A stretch of DNA of 64,000 nucleotides. Source: Achatina immaculata. Its lineage: Eukaryota; Mollusca; Gastropoda; Stylommatophora; Achatinidae. The notes below the pieces were generated by a model. The model worked only from the letters and a program-made list of their open reading frames with translations. It searched no databases and had not been told where the DNA came from. The position numbers and the translations under genes were made by a program. The stretch lies in NCBI GenBank assembly GCA_009760885.1, contig CM019701.1:11491963-11555962 (forward strand). Direction: 5' to 3'. How positions within the stretch are numbered: position 1 is the stretch's first letter; the number at the start of each line of letters is the position of its first letter. Of the stretch, positions 10,999 through 21,893 are shown one piece after another.

Positions 10999-11108
10999 AG
11001 CAGTATATCCACCTCAGCCTGGTGACAATGGATTCTCCCCCCCCCCAAACAGCTGAACTCTTTCATGGCGTAGCAAACCCCTCCCTGTCTTGCGAAGCTC
11101 TGAGAGCC

Positions 11109-11457
11109 TGTCACCACCACACTGTGTGTATCATCCTTCCTGTCACCACCACACTGTGTGTATCATCCTTCCTGTCACCACCACGCCGTGTGTATCATCC
11201 TTCCTGTCACCACCACACTGTGTGTATCATCCTTCCTGTCACCACCACACTGTGTGTATCATCCTTCCTGTCACCACCACACTGTGTGTATCATCCTTCC
11301 TGTCACCACCACACTGTGTGTATCATCCTTCCTGTCACCACCACGCCGTGTGTATCATCCTTCCTGTCACCACCACACTGTGTGTATCATCCTTCCTGTC
11401 ACCACCACACTGTGTGTATCATCCTTCCTGTCACCACCACACTGTGTGTATCATCCT
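11109..11457. repeat. 32-bp minisatellite array (11 monomers) abutting a LINE
   Basis: Unit TCACCACCACACTGTGTGTA followed by TCATCCTTCCTG. Two monomers, about 190 bp apart, carry CACGCCGTG instead of CACACTGTG, which suggests a six-monomer duplication. The array ends within a few bases of the place where the RTE-type coding sequence on the minus strand begins. Confidence 0.95.
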
Positions 11458-12990
11458 GATGCTTTGTTGTTCTTCGTGTGTTTGATGGCTTCTTCCACTT
11501 CTGCTTTTAATATGGGAGGCCCTTCATTATTATTTATCTATTTCTCTTCCAGTGTCCTCATAGAGTTCTCTAATGTATTCGCACCATCTTGCTATTATTT
11601 CATCTCTGTATATTATTGTATGCTCCTCCTTTGACTTCAGGCAACCTGTCTTGTGGTATGCCATTTTTGTTTGTTAACTCCTTTATTTGTTTGTACATAT
11701 CTCTATCATTTCCATGATGGCGTGTCTCTACTTCATTAAATTTCTTATTTAGTCACTCCTTCTTAGCTTTATTGCACTTGTGTGTTATTTCTCTATTTAT
11801 TTTGTCATATTTATCTTTATCTTCCTTAAGACTTCTTCTCCGATCCATTAGTTGCAAAATTTCTTCTGTCATCCACCCCTGTTTAGCGTGTCGTTTATTT
11901 GTAGGTAGGTTTTCGACAGATGTTTGTTGAATTGAGTCTTTAAACATATTCCATTGTTCATCAATCGTTTCAGTCTTCTTTGTAGCATCATATCTATTAT
12001 GTACTATGGTTCTATATTGTTCGTGTATTGCCTTATCTTTCCGTAACAGCTCTCTATCTAGTTCTTTGTTTTTAGCTGCTACCTTTAACCTCTTTAGCTT
12101 GATTCTCACTTTTTCTACAACTGGGATGTGATCACTGTTGCAGTCTGCGCTTGGTCTTGTTTTCACGGATATTAGTGAGTTCTTGAATCTTCTGTTGATC
12201 GAGTTCTTGAATCTTCTGTTGATCATAATGTAATATATCTGGTTATGTATGTTATTATTTGGGCTTTTCCATGTCCACTGTCGCCTAGGGTGTTGTTGAA
12301 ACCAAGTATTTCCTTTTATCATTTTATTATTTTCTGCCCACATAATCAACATCTCTCCTCTGGTATTTCTGATACCTAGTCCATACTTGCCATTAGCTTC
12401 ATTGTCTTGTTCAGTCCCTACTTTCGCGCTTAAATCACCCAGCACAAAGTTTACTTCCCATGGTTTGCACTGTTTCATTGCCATGTCCAGATTGTTGTAA
12501 ATTCTTTTATCTCATCATCAGAGCTTTGTGGAGCTGCTTGGTTGAGATTTGTGTCTATTGGGTGGCCCTGTAATTTAACAATTAACACTCTGTCCGATAT
12601 GCACCAGAAACCTTTCACGGTTCTTGCTGTCTTCTTATCTAATATTATGCCAACTCCGTTTCTACACTGGTTCCCCATGAATATATTATTTTGAAGTCTT
12701 TATGATCTCTGCTTCCTGCTCCAGTCCATCTCAGTTCATATAAACCAAGGATGTTAATTTCCACTGTTTTCATTTCTTGTTCGATGTTTTCCAGTTTTCC
12801 AAGTTCTGTTAGTGTTCTAACGTTCCATGTTGCAATTACTGTGGTGTTACTTGTGTTTTCTTTGCGTACAGTAGTTGGATGACGATCTGGTATCACCTGT
12901 CGCAAGTGATAGTCCCTACCTGACGAGGTGGTTCCACTGTAACCCCCATTAACGTTGTTATGATTCAAAGAATTGTGGATTGTCATGATT
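11456..12990 (-). pseudogene. RTE-type LINE: APE endonuclease and start of reverse transcriptase
   Basis: Minus strand, reading from about 12,990 down. It opens with VIATWNVRTLTELGKLENIE and ILGLYELRWTG (the WNVRTL and ExRW motifs of RTE endonucleases). There is a frame break near 12,670. It continues with VKLQGHPID, FVLGDLSAKVGTEQ, KYGLGIRNTRGEML, NTWFQQHPRRQWTWKSP, QIYYIMINRR, CNSDHIPVV and a basic connector. Near 11,520-11,460 a broken frame gives GPPILKAEVEEAIKHTKNNK, the region that normally precedes the polymerase core. Compared with the usual GDxNAKVG and NQIDYI motifs the catalytic Asn is Ser and the Asp of QIDYI is Tyr, so the endonuclease is almost certainly inactive. A 24-bp perfect duplication (about 12,177-12,224, coding RRFKNS twice) is an extra lesion. 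The polymerase is missing: coding stops at the 32-bp array. Confidence 0.85.
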
Positions 12991-13224
12991 GTTTTTGCGA
13001 ATGTACAGTGTTGGTTTCCCCTTGCCTTCCACCGGTTTGTTTATGGTTTGTTTAATTCAAGATACAAAGGGTTAAACCTGGAGGATAATTTAATCCAAGT
13101 TGTTTTTTTAAAATAGATTTTTCGTGTTCTTTAACGTACACATATAAATGGCCCACAGTCATTACACCCGTCAACATTTGCTGACATTTTAATGCCAGAA
13201 AACAACTACCAGAAATCTTCGTAC

Positions 13225-13355
13225 GCATAACATTTCACTAGCGATAACGCGTGATACCCTGATTTTGTCGATGTGTCTTATGGCTGGGTACCTCCGACTT
13301 CAGCACCTTTCCTTGCTAGGGCAGACTGTGGTCTTGCTCGGACTGCCATGAAGAC
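13225..13355 (-). repeat. About 120-bp module shared with the Jockey-like element leader
   Basis: On the minus strand this segment (coding MAVRARPQSALARKGAEVG in one frame, then continuing through KSGYHALSL-type sequence) matches the plus strand at 45,757-45,880 nearly base for base. There it lies some 200 bp before the endonuclease of the Jockey-like element; here it lies about 240 bp before the endonuclease of an unrelated RTE-type element, in the same orientation relative to it. Sequences outside the module do not match. Confidence 0.75.
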
Positions 13356-14440
13356 AATCACCCCAGAAATAAAATAGAGTACACTAACTAGGATCGAATA
13401 TGTTCTCCATTTCTGCCCGGAAATATGAAGGAAAGTACTGGTCTTTTTTGGTGAACACTTTCTTATGATTTCCAGTCTTTCAGCAACACTCAAGTAGGAC
13501 TTGGATCTCGTTGGACATTTCAAGTTCATAATTTACATCTTTTGTAAAGGAGAACTTTAAGTTACCTTTTATTTTCGACCTTATTGTCAGTAAAGTCGAC
13601 TTAACTGTGATCTCAATCATAATTACTTGCAATGAACTTAAAATCATTGTTTTCGATATACTGATTTATTTTCTCTTATAGATCGTCATCTTTTACAGTT
13701 TGTAGATATTTGTTCACGGTTCCATTGCTGTTTATTATTAATGCAATCTTTTTCACCCAGTTTCCACTTGCTATACCCGCAGTCTGATAATACCCATTTT
13801 AATGTTAAACATAATTGCACGTCTATAATTAGAACAATAAAAGGCACTGGTTAATTAACACTTGAGCATTGTATTGTCCGTAAAGCAGGGAAGAAACTGT
13901 AACACTATGTGACACTATATAAAGTAACAAGTAACTAGCACGCACTTGTACTGTTTCGGTTTGCACTTTAACCGTACAGAACTATACAGGACGAATGAAG
14001 GGGAAAAGAAAAGAAAAATCTAAATTAAATAACACCAATAAAAATAAGAAGCATTTAGCTGTGACTTGCACGAAGCTGTGCCTGGGAGCGAGTGGGGTGA
14101 AGTTTGACGAAGGCCCGACACTTGAATTCTTCCGCAGAAACAACTAAACGTTTTCTTCTGTCACAGCGTGGCCTGAGCTAGCCTTCCTCGGGGCGAATCG
14201 ATTTCTTTATGCTTGTGTATAATCTCTGGTCACCTAATACAATCTTGTTAGTTGAAACTGTTTTCTTCATTAGGAGCTGAAGCGCATCTCTACTCTAACC
14301 TTCCTAAACCCGACAACTGCTATCTATGGACATTCTAATTTTACATTCCTGTATTCTTTTCACGAGTTTATCGCCTGCCTCTCCTATTCTCGTTCCCCTG
14401 TAACTTGCTTCCCTCGCTGAAGGTCTCTTCTGAGTCTGTT
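13356..14440. other. No gene recognised
   Basis: A minus-strand open frame that enters the shared module at its 3' end (13,278-13,529) has an N-terminal stretch LSVAERLEIIRKCS that faintly recalls helix-turn-helix starts of transposon proteins; too short to call. At about 14,050-14,080 lies a copy of the dispersed AGCTGTGACTTGC motif also present near 2,630 and 52,880. Confidence 0.4.
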
Positions 14441-14477
14441 CTAGTCGTTGTACTGGTCCAGTAGTCTGCACGACTGG

Positions 14478-14623
14478 TTAATGATCAATGAAAAAGTTCA
14501 AGAATTCAAGTATCTTGGATGCGTGTTAATGATCAATGAAAATGTTCAAGAATTCAAGTATCTTGGATGCGTGTTAATGATCAATGAAAATGTTCAAGAA
14601 TTCAAGTATCTTGGATGCGTGTT
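14478..14623. repeat. 48-bp tandem repeat, 3 copies, within the LINE
   Basis: Units start at 14,478, 14,526 and 14,574 (TTAATGATCAATGAAAATGT). They repeat the coding segment NENVQEFKYLGCVLMI, so this is an internal tandem duplication of an element copy. Confidence 0.95.
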
Positions 14624-14883
14624 CACAGAAAATGGGAAGCTTGATAAAGAAATTCATGTTAGAACACACAGAGTCAATGCTGTTCCATAGGAGCTATCCC
14701 CGCTGCTTACACACACCAACATCCCACTTAAAAATAAGGGAAGAACTAATTAATAGTATTTTCCTACCAACGCTGTGCTACCAGTGCCAGACATGGGCAC
14801 TTACTAAGAAACAATAGAATAAAATAACAACGCGTGAAATGAGATGTCTTATGAGAGCAGCAAACATCACCAGGTTTGACAAG

Positions 14884-15200
14884 CTAAGAAATGACATCAT
14901 AAGACAGATGATAGGAGCTACATCATGTCTACGACACATAGAGAATCTAAGAAATGACACCATAAGACAGATGATAGGAGCTACATCATGTCTACGACAC
15001 ATAGAGAATCTAAGAAATGACACTATATGACGGATGGTAGGAGCTACATCATGTCTACGACACATCGAGAATCTAAGAAATGACATCATAAGACAGGTGG
15101 TAGAAGCTACATCATGTCTACAACACATAGAGAAGCTAAGAAATGACACCATAAGACAGGTGGTAGGAGCTACATCATGTCTACGATACACAGAGAAGCA
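14884..15200. repeat. 63-bp tandem repeat, 5 copies, within the LINE
   Basis: Units start at 14,884, 14,947, 15,010, 15,073 and 15,136 (CTAAGAAATGACACCATAAG, then ACAGATGATAGGAGCTACAT). Copies differ by several substitutions, and one copy has TATATGA in place of CATAAGA, creating a stop. Confidence 0.95.
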
Positions 15201-15398
15201 AAGAATCAGGTGGTTCGGCCACTTAATGAGAATGACACACTCAAAAACAGCCACAAGAGTCTTCAACAACAGAAAAATTACATGACACAGATCAAAAAGA
15301 AAACATAGAAAGAGATGGATAGACGGACCAAAGAAATACTAACTAATTATGGCGTGACAATCACTGAGGCCACCCATTTGGCCCAAAAACGTCAATTG

Positions 15399-15692
15399 CA
15401 TCTCCCCTCAACACTTCACTGTACAAGAGGAAGGAAAAAGTAAAGTAACATCTCCCATCAACACTTCACTGTACAAGAGGAAGGAAAAAGTAAAGTAACA
15501 TCTCCCATCAACACTTCACTGTACAAGAGGAAGGAAAAAGTAAAGTAACATCTCCCATCAACACTTCACTGTACAAGAGGAAGGAAAAAGTAAAGTAACA
15601 TCTCCCCTCAACACTTCACTGTACAAGAGGAAGGAAAAAGTAAAGTAACATCTCCCATCAACACTTCAATGTACAAGAGGAAAGGTAAAGTA
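15399..15692. repeat. 50-bp tandem repeat, 6 copies, at the LINE 3' end
   Basis: Unit CATCTCCCATCAACACTTCA, then CTGTACAAGAGGAAGG, then AAAAAGTAAAGTAA. It starts where the coding part ends, and the last copy runs into AAGTAAGTAAGTAAATG, which looks like the element's original short-repeat tail. The arrangement suggests amplification of the element's 3' untranslated end. Confidence 0.9.
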
Positions 15693-15944
15693 AGTAAGTA
15701 AATGGGTTTTTTGTAATTATTTATGTTCATATCTTAAAAAAAGAACTTTTTTCAGTGTAACACACTTTTTCAATGTCTGCCGGGCATTAAAACTTTACTG
15801 TATACTTTCAAGGTCAGGACCGCAGGTAGAGTGTGAACACCTGCCTGTTTCGTGTTGGCCGGCGCGAAAGAGAACCAAACATAGTTCTGACAAAAAATTA
15901 ATTGAGTAGTTAGTTTGCCAGGCAGATTCATTATTCATTCGGTA

Positions 15945-18900
15945 ACGTGGCCAGGTGTAGGGAGCATGTGGCCAGGTGTAGGGAGCAGGCGGCCAGGTGT
16001 AGGGAGCAGGCGGCCAGGTGTAGGGAGCATGTGGCCAGGTGTAGGGAGCATGTGGCCAGGTGTAGGGAGCATGTGGCCAGGTGTAGGGAGCAGGCGGCCA
16101 GGTGTAGGGAGCAGGCGGCCAGGTGTAGGGAGCATGTGGCCAGGTGTAGGGAGCATGTGGCCAGGTGTAGGGAGCAGGCGGCCAGGTGTAGGGAGCAGGC
16201 GGCCAGGTGTAGGGAGCATGTGGCCAGGTGTAGGGAGCATGTGGCCAGGTGTAGGGAGCAGGCGGCCAGGTGTAGGGAGCATGTGGCCAGGTGTAGGGAG
16301 CATGTGGCCAGGTGTAGGGAGCATGTGGCCAGGTGTAGGGAGCATGTGGTCAGGTGTAGGGAGCATGTGGCCAGGTGTAGGGAGCATATGACCAGGTGTA
16401 AGGAGCATGTGGCCAGGTGTAGGGAGCATGTGGCCAGGTGTAGGGAGCATGTGGCCAGGTGTAGGGAGCAGGCGGCCAGGTGTAGGGAGCATGTGGCCAG
16501 GTGTAGGGAGCATGTGGCCAGGTGTGGTCAGATGTAATGAGCATGTGGCCAGGTGTAGGGAGCAGGCGGCCAGGTGTAGGGAGCAGGTGGCCAGGTGTAG
16601 GGAGCAGGCGGCCAGGTGTAGGGAGCAGGCGGCCAGGTGTAGGGAGCAGGCGGCCAGGTGTAGGGAGCATGTGGCCAGGTGTGGTCAGATGTAATGAGCA
16701 TGTGGTCATGTGTAGGGAGCATGTGGCCAGGTGTAGGGAGCATGTGGCCAGGTGTAGGGAGCATGTGGCCAGGTGTGGTCAGATGTAATGAGCATGTGGT
16801 CAGGTGTAGGGAGCATGTGGCCAGGTGTGGTCAGATGTAATGAGCATGTGGTCAGGTGTAGGGAGCATGTGGTCAGGTGTAGGGAGCATGTGGCCAGGTG
16901 TGGTCAGATGTAATGAGCATGTGGTCAGGTGTAGGGAGCATGCGGCCAGGTGTAGGGAGCATGTGGCCAGGTGTAGGGAGCAGGCGGCCAGGTGTAGGGA
17001 GCAGGGGGCCTGAGGTAGGAAGCAGGCGGTCTTGTGTAGGAAGCACGCGGCCTGGTGCAGGAAGCAGGCGGCCTGGTGTAGGAACCAGGCGGCCAGGTGT
17101 AGGAACCAGGCGGCCAGGTGTAGGAAGCAAGCGGCCTGGTGTAGGAAGCAGGCGGCCTGGTGTAGGAAGTACGCGGCCTTGTGTAGGAAGCAGGCGGCCA
17201 GGTGTAGGAAGCAGGCGGCCTGGTGTAGGAAGCAGGTGGCCTGGTGTAGGAAGCACGCGGCCTTGTGTAGGAAGCAGGCGGCCAGGTGTACGGAGCAGGT
17301 GGCCTGGTGTACGGAGCACGCGGCCTTGTGTAGGAAGCAGGCGGCCAGGTGTAGGAAGCAGGCGGCCAGGTGTAGGAAGCAGGCGGTCTTGTGTAGGAAG
17401 CAGGCGGCCTGGTGTAGGAAGCAGGCCGCCAGGTGTAGGAAGCAGGCGGCCAGGTGTAGGAAGCAGGCGGCCTAGTGTAGGAAGCAGGCGGCCTAGTGTA
17501 GGAAGCAGGCGGCCTAGTGTAGGAAGCAGGCCGCCAGGTGTAGGAAGCAGGCGGCCTAGTGTAGGAAGCAGGCGGCCTAGTGTAGGAAGCAGGCGGCCTA
17601 GTGTAGGAAGCAGGCGGCCAGGTGTAGGAAGCAGGCGGCCAGGTGTAGGAAGCAGGCGGCCAGGTGTAGGAAGCAGGCGGCCAGGTGTAGGAAGCAGGCG
17701 GCCTAGTGTAGGAAGCAGGCGGCCAGGTGTAGGAAGCAGGCGGCCAGGTGTAGGAAGCAGGCGGCCTAGTGTAGGAAGCAGGCGGCCAGGTGTAGGAAGC
17801 AGGCGGCCAGGTGTAGGAAGCAGGCGGCCTAGTGTAGGAAGCAGGCGGCCAGGTGTAGGAAGCAGGCGGCCTAGTGTAGGAAGCAGGCGGCCAGGTGTAG
17901 GAAGCAGGCGGTCAGCTGTAGGAAGCAGGCGGCCAGGTGTAGGAAGCAGGCGGCCTAGTGTAGGAAGCACGCGGTCAGCTGTAGGAAGCAGGCCGCCTAG
18001 TGTAGGAAGCACGCGGTCAGCTGTAGGAAGCAGGCGGCCAGGTGTAGGAAGCAGGCGGCCTAGTGTAGGAAGCACGCGGTCAGCTGTAGGAAGCAGGCGG
18101 CCAGGTGTAGGAAGCAGGCGGCCTAGTGTAGGAAGCACGCGGTCAGCTGTAGGAAGCAGGCGGCCAGGTGTAGGAAGCAGGCGGCCTGGTGTAGGAAGCA
18201 GGTGGCCTGGTGTAGGAAGCACGCGGCCTTGTGTAGGAAGCAGGCGGCCAGGTGTACGGAGCAGGTGGCCTGGTGTACGGAGCACGCGGCCTTGTGTAGG
18301 AAGCAGGCGGCCAGGTGTAGGAAGCAGGCGGCCAGGTGTAGGAAGCAGGCGGTCTTGTGTAGGAAGCAGGCGGCCTGGTGTAGGAAGCAGGCCGCCAGGT
18401 GTAGGAAGCAGGCGGCCAGGTGTAGGAAGCAGGCGGCCTAGTGTAGGAAGCAGGCGGCCTAGTGTAGGAAGCAGGCGGCCTAGTGTAGGAAGCAGGCCGC
18501 CAGGTGTAGGAAGCAGGCGGCCTAGTGTAGGAAGCAGGCGGCCTAGTGTAGGAAGCAGGCGGCCTAGTGTAGGAAGCAGGCGGCCAGGTGTAGGAAGCAG
18601 GCGGCCAGGTGTAGGAAGCAGGCGGCCAGGTGTAGGAAGCAGGCGGCCAGGTGTAGGAAGCAGGCGGCCTAGTGTAGGAAGCAGGCGGCCAGGTGTAGGA
18701 AGCAGGCGGCCAGGTGTAGGAAGCAGGCGGCCTAGTGTAGGAAGCAGGCGGCCAGGTGTAGGGAGCATGCGGCCAGGTGTAGGAAGCAGGCGGCCTAGTG
18801 TAGGAAGCAGGCGGCCAGGTGTAGGAAGCAGGCGGCCTAGTGTAGGAAGCAGGCGGCCAGGTGTAGGAAGCAGGCGGTCAGCTGTAGGAAGCAGGCGGCC

Positions 18901-19460
18901 TAGTGTAGGAAGCAGGCGGCCTAGTGTAGGAAGCACGCGGTCAGCTGTAGGAAGCAGGCCGCCTAGTGTAGGAAGCACGCGGTCAGCTGTAGGAAGCAGG
19001 CGGCCAGGTGTAGGAAGCAGGCGGCCTAGTGTAGGAAGCACGCGGTCAGCTGTAGGAAGCAGGCGGCCAGGTGTAGGAAGCAGGCGGCCTAGTGTAGGAA
19101 GCACGCGGTCAGCTGTAGGAAGCAGGCGGCCAGGTGTAGGAAGCAGGCGGCCAGGTGTAGGAAGCAGGCGGCCAGGTGTAGGAAGCAGGCGGCCAGGTGT
19201 AGGAAGCAGGCGGCCAGGTGTAGGGAGCATGCGGCCAGGTGTAGGAAGCAGGCGGTCAGGTGTAGGAAGCAGGCGGCCAGGTGTAGGAAGCAGGCGGCCA
19301 GGTGTAGGGAGCATGCGGTCAGGTGTAGGGAGCATGCGGTCAGGTGTAGGGAGCATGCGGTCAGGTGTAGGGAGCATGCGGTCAGGTGTAGGGAGCATGC
19401 GGTCAGGTGTAGGGAGCATGCGGTCAGGTGTAGGGAGCATGCTGTCAGCTGTAGGGAGCA
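15945..19460. repeat. 21-bp satellite array, first copy (about 167 monomers)
   Basis: Unit GGCCAGGTGTAGGGAGCATGT and variants. Three zones: 15,945-17,000 (GGGAGCATGT/GGGAGCAGGC, with inserts GTGGTCAGATGTAATGAGCA), 17,000-19,200 (GTAGGAAGCAGGCGGCC with CAGG, CTAG, CTGG and CTTG variants) and 19,200-19,460 (GGGAGCATGCGGTCAGG). The middle zone holds a 966-bp higher-order unit of 46 monomers: the marked stretch GTGTACGGAGCAGGTGGCCT occurs at about 17,285 and again at 18,251. Open frames of 862 and 870 codons run on opposite strands over the same DNA because 21 is a multiple of three and monomers lack stops. Confidence 0.97.
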
Positions 19461-19667
19461 CGTGGCTCTTACTTTCAATAATTCTGCATTGTTATAAGAA
19501 AGATTGCTAAGCAACGAACTCCACCTATGTCTCCTCGCTTATGTTAAGTGTTTTGTTATCAGTTGTTAAAAATGTGAAAAAGAAGAAGAAGACAGGTTAA
19601 AATCAACATTATGTTACAGTCCTGAAGATGAGTGTGAGCAGATTAAGAAATGTGATCTGTCTATAGT
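19461..19667. other. Unique spacer between 21-bp and 27-bp arrays, copy 1
   Basis: 207 bp of non-tandem sequence (CGTGGCTCTTACTTTCAATA at the left, a GAAGAAGAAGAAG stretch in the middle, GATCTGTCTATAGT at the right). It reappears at 22,995-23,201 with no difference that I could see, at a constant offset of 3,534 bp. It has no open frame worth naming. Confidence 0.95.
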
Positions 19668-21893
19668 CATGTGTCGTATATGTTGCTGGTCAGTCATGTG
19701 TCGTATATGTTGCTGGTCAGTCATGTGTCGTATATGTTGCTGACCAGTCATGTGTCGTATATGTTGCTGACCAGTCATGTGTCGTATATGTTGCTGACCA
19801 GTCATGTGTCGTATATGTTGCTGGTCAGTCATGTGTCGTATATGTTGCTGGTCAGTCATGTGTCGTATATGTTGCTGACCAGTCATGTGTCGTATATGTT
19901 GCTGACCAGTCATGTGTCGTATATGTTGCTGGTCAGTCATGTGTCGTATATGTTGCTGGTCAGTCATGTGTCGTATATGTTGCTGACCAGTCATGTGTCG
20001 TATATGTTGTTGGTCAGTCATGTGTCGTATATGTTGCTGACCAGTCATGTGTCGTATATGTTGCTGACCAGTCATGTGTCGTATATGTTGCTGGTCAGTC
20101 ATGTGTCGTATATGTTGCTGGTCAGTCATGTGTCGTATATGTTGCTGACCAGTCATGTGTCGTATATGTTGTTGGTCAGTCATGTGTCGTATATGTTGCT
20201 GACCAGTCATGTGTCGTATATGTTGTTGGTCAGTCATGTGTCGTATATGTTACTGGTCAGTCATGTGTCGTATATGTTGCTGACCAGTCATGTGTCGTAT
20301 ATGTTACTGGTCAGTCATGTGTCGTATATGTTACTGGTCAGTCATGTGTCGTATATGTTACTGACCAGTCATGTGTCGTATATGTTGCTGGTCAGTCATG
20401 TGTCGTATATGTTACTGACCAGTCATGTGTCGTATATGTTACTGGTCAGTCATGTGTCGTATATGTTACTGGTCAGTCATGTGATCGTATATGTTGCTGA
20501 CCAGTCATGTGTCGTATATGTTACTGGTCAGTCATGTGATCGCATATGTTGCTGGTCAGTCATGTGTCGTATATGTTGCTGGTCAGTCATGTGTCGTATA
20601 TGTTGCTGGTCAGTCATGTGTCGTATATGTTGCTGGTCAGTCATGTGTCGTATATGTTGCTGACCAGTCATGTGTCGTATATGTTGCTGGTCAGTCATGT
20701 GTCGTATATGTTGCTGGTCAGTCATGTGTCGTATATGTTGCTGGTCAGTCATGTGTCGTATATGTTGCTGACCAGTCATGTGTCGTATATGTTGCTGGTC
20801 AGTCATGTGTCGTATATGTTGCTGACCAGTCATGTGTCGTATATGTTGCTGACCAGTCATGTGTCGTATATGTTGCTGGTCAGTCATGTGTCGTATATGT
20901 TGCTGGTCAGTCATGTCGTATATGTTGCTGACCAGTCATGTGTCGTATATGTTGTTGGTCAGTCATGTGTCGTATATGTTGCTGACCAGTCATGTGTCGT
21001 ATATGTTGCTGACCAGTCATGTGTCGTATATGTTGCTGGTCAGTCATGTGTCGTATATGTTGCTGGTCAGTCATGTGTCGTATAGTTGCTGACCAGTCAT
21101 GTGTCGTATATGTTGTTGGTCAGTCATGTGTCGATATGTTGCTGACCAGTCATGTGTCGTATATGTTGTTGGTCAGTCATGTGTCGTATATGTTACTGGT
21201 CAGTCATGTGTCGTATATGTTGCTGACCAGTCATGTGTCGTATATGTTACTGGTCAGTCATGTGTCGTATATGTTACTGACCAGTCATGTGTCGTATATG
21301 TTGCTGACCAGTCATGTGTCGTATATGTTGCTGGTCAGTCATGTGTCGTATATGTTGCTGGTCAGTCATGTGTCGTATATGTTGCTGGTCAGTCATGTGT
21401 CGTATATGTTGCTGACCAGTCATGTGTCGTATATGTTGCTGGTCAGTCATGTGTCGTATATGTTGCTGACCAGTCATGTGTCGTATATGTTGCTGACCAG
21501 TCATGTGTCGTATATGTTGCTGGTCAGTCATGTGTCGTATATGTTGCTGGTCAGTCATGTGTCGTATATGTTGCTGACCAGTCATGTGTCGTATATGTTG
21601 TTGGTCAGTCATGTGTCGTATATGTTGCTGACCAGTCATGTGTCGTATATGTTGCTGACCAGTCATGTGTCGTATATGTTGCTGGTCAGTCATGTGTCGT
21701 ATATGTTGCTGGTCAGTCATGTGTCGTATATGTTGCTGACCAGTCATGTGTCGTATATGTTGTTGGTCAGTCATGTGTCGTATATGTTGCTGACCAGTCA
21801 TGTGTCGTATATGTTGTTGGTCAGTCATGTGTCGTATATGTTACTGGTCAGTCATGTGTCGTATAGTTGCTGACCAGTCATGTGTCGTATATG
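19668..21893. repeat. 27-bp satellite array, first copy (about 82 monomers)
   Basis: Unit CATGTGTCGTATATGTTGCT followed by GGTCAGT or GACCAGT. The two classes differ at two adjacent bases, and CTGGTCAG and CTGACCAG are exact reverse complements. Lesser variants are TTGTTGG and TTACTGG. From about 21,200 the classes recur in a six-monomer order (two GACC, two GGTC, one GACC, one GGTC; 162 bp). Two 28-bp monomers with GTGATCG lie at about 20,480 and 20,535. Only four or five small deletions interrupt the register. All long open frames here follow from the 27-bp period. Confidence 0.97.

Larger units (their letters stand above)
14455..15398 (+). pseudogene. RTE-type LINE, C-terminal third with two internal expansions
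   Basis: Plus strand: VQEFKYLGCVFTENGKLDKE, then (other frame) IREELINSIFLPTLCYQCQT with WALTKKQ, REMRCLMRAANITRFDKLRND, QMIGATSCLRHIE, QRIRWFGHLMRM and RKRWIDG. This is the normal order after the polymerase in one RTE lineage (FKYLG, LPTLLYGCESW, LRWFGHLMRM, GRPRKRWID). The FKYLG segment is present three times in tandem and the ATSCLRHIE segment five times, so the copy is much longer than its ancestor. Frame breaks and stops are frequent. This lineage differs from the WFIRRMLRIP copies at 3.5, 7.5 and 37 kb. Confidence 0.85.

Noticed and set aside
16873..19510. Open frames of 862 codons (minus) and 870 codons (plus) over the same DNA, and a 414-codon frame at 21,800-23,044
   Set aside because: They consist only of the 21-bp satellite translated (units LLPTPGR and GSRRPGV), are open on both strands at once, and carry no other domain. 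A multiple-of-three period without stops explains them.
19614..21873. Frames of up to 330 codons in the 27-bp array (units SYMLLVSHV, HIRHMTDQQ)
   Set aside because: Same reason: 27 is a multiple of three and the monomer has no stop in several frames. The 9-residue pattern is not evidence for a membrane or binding protein.
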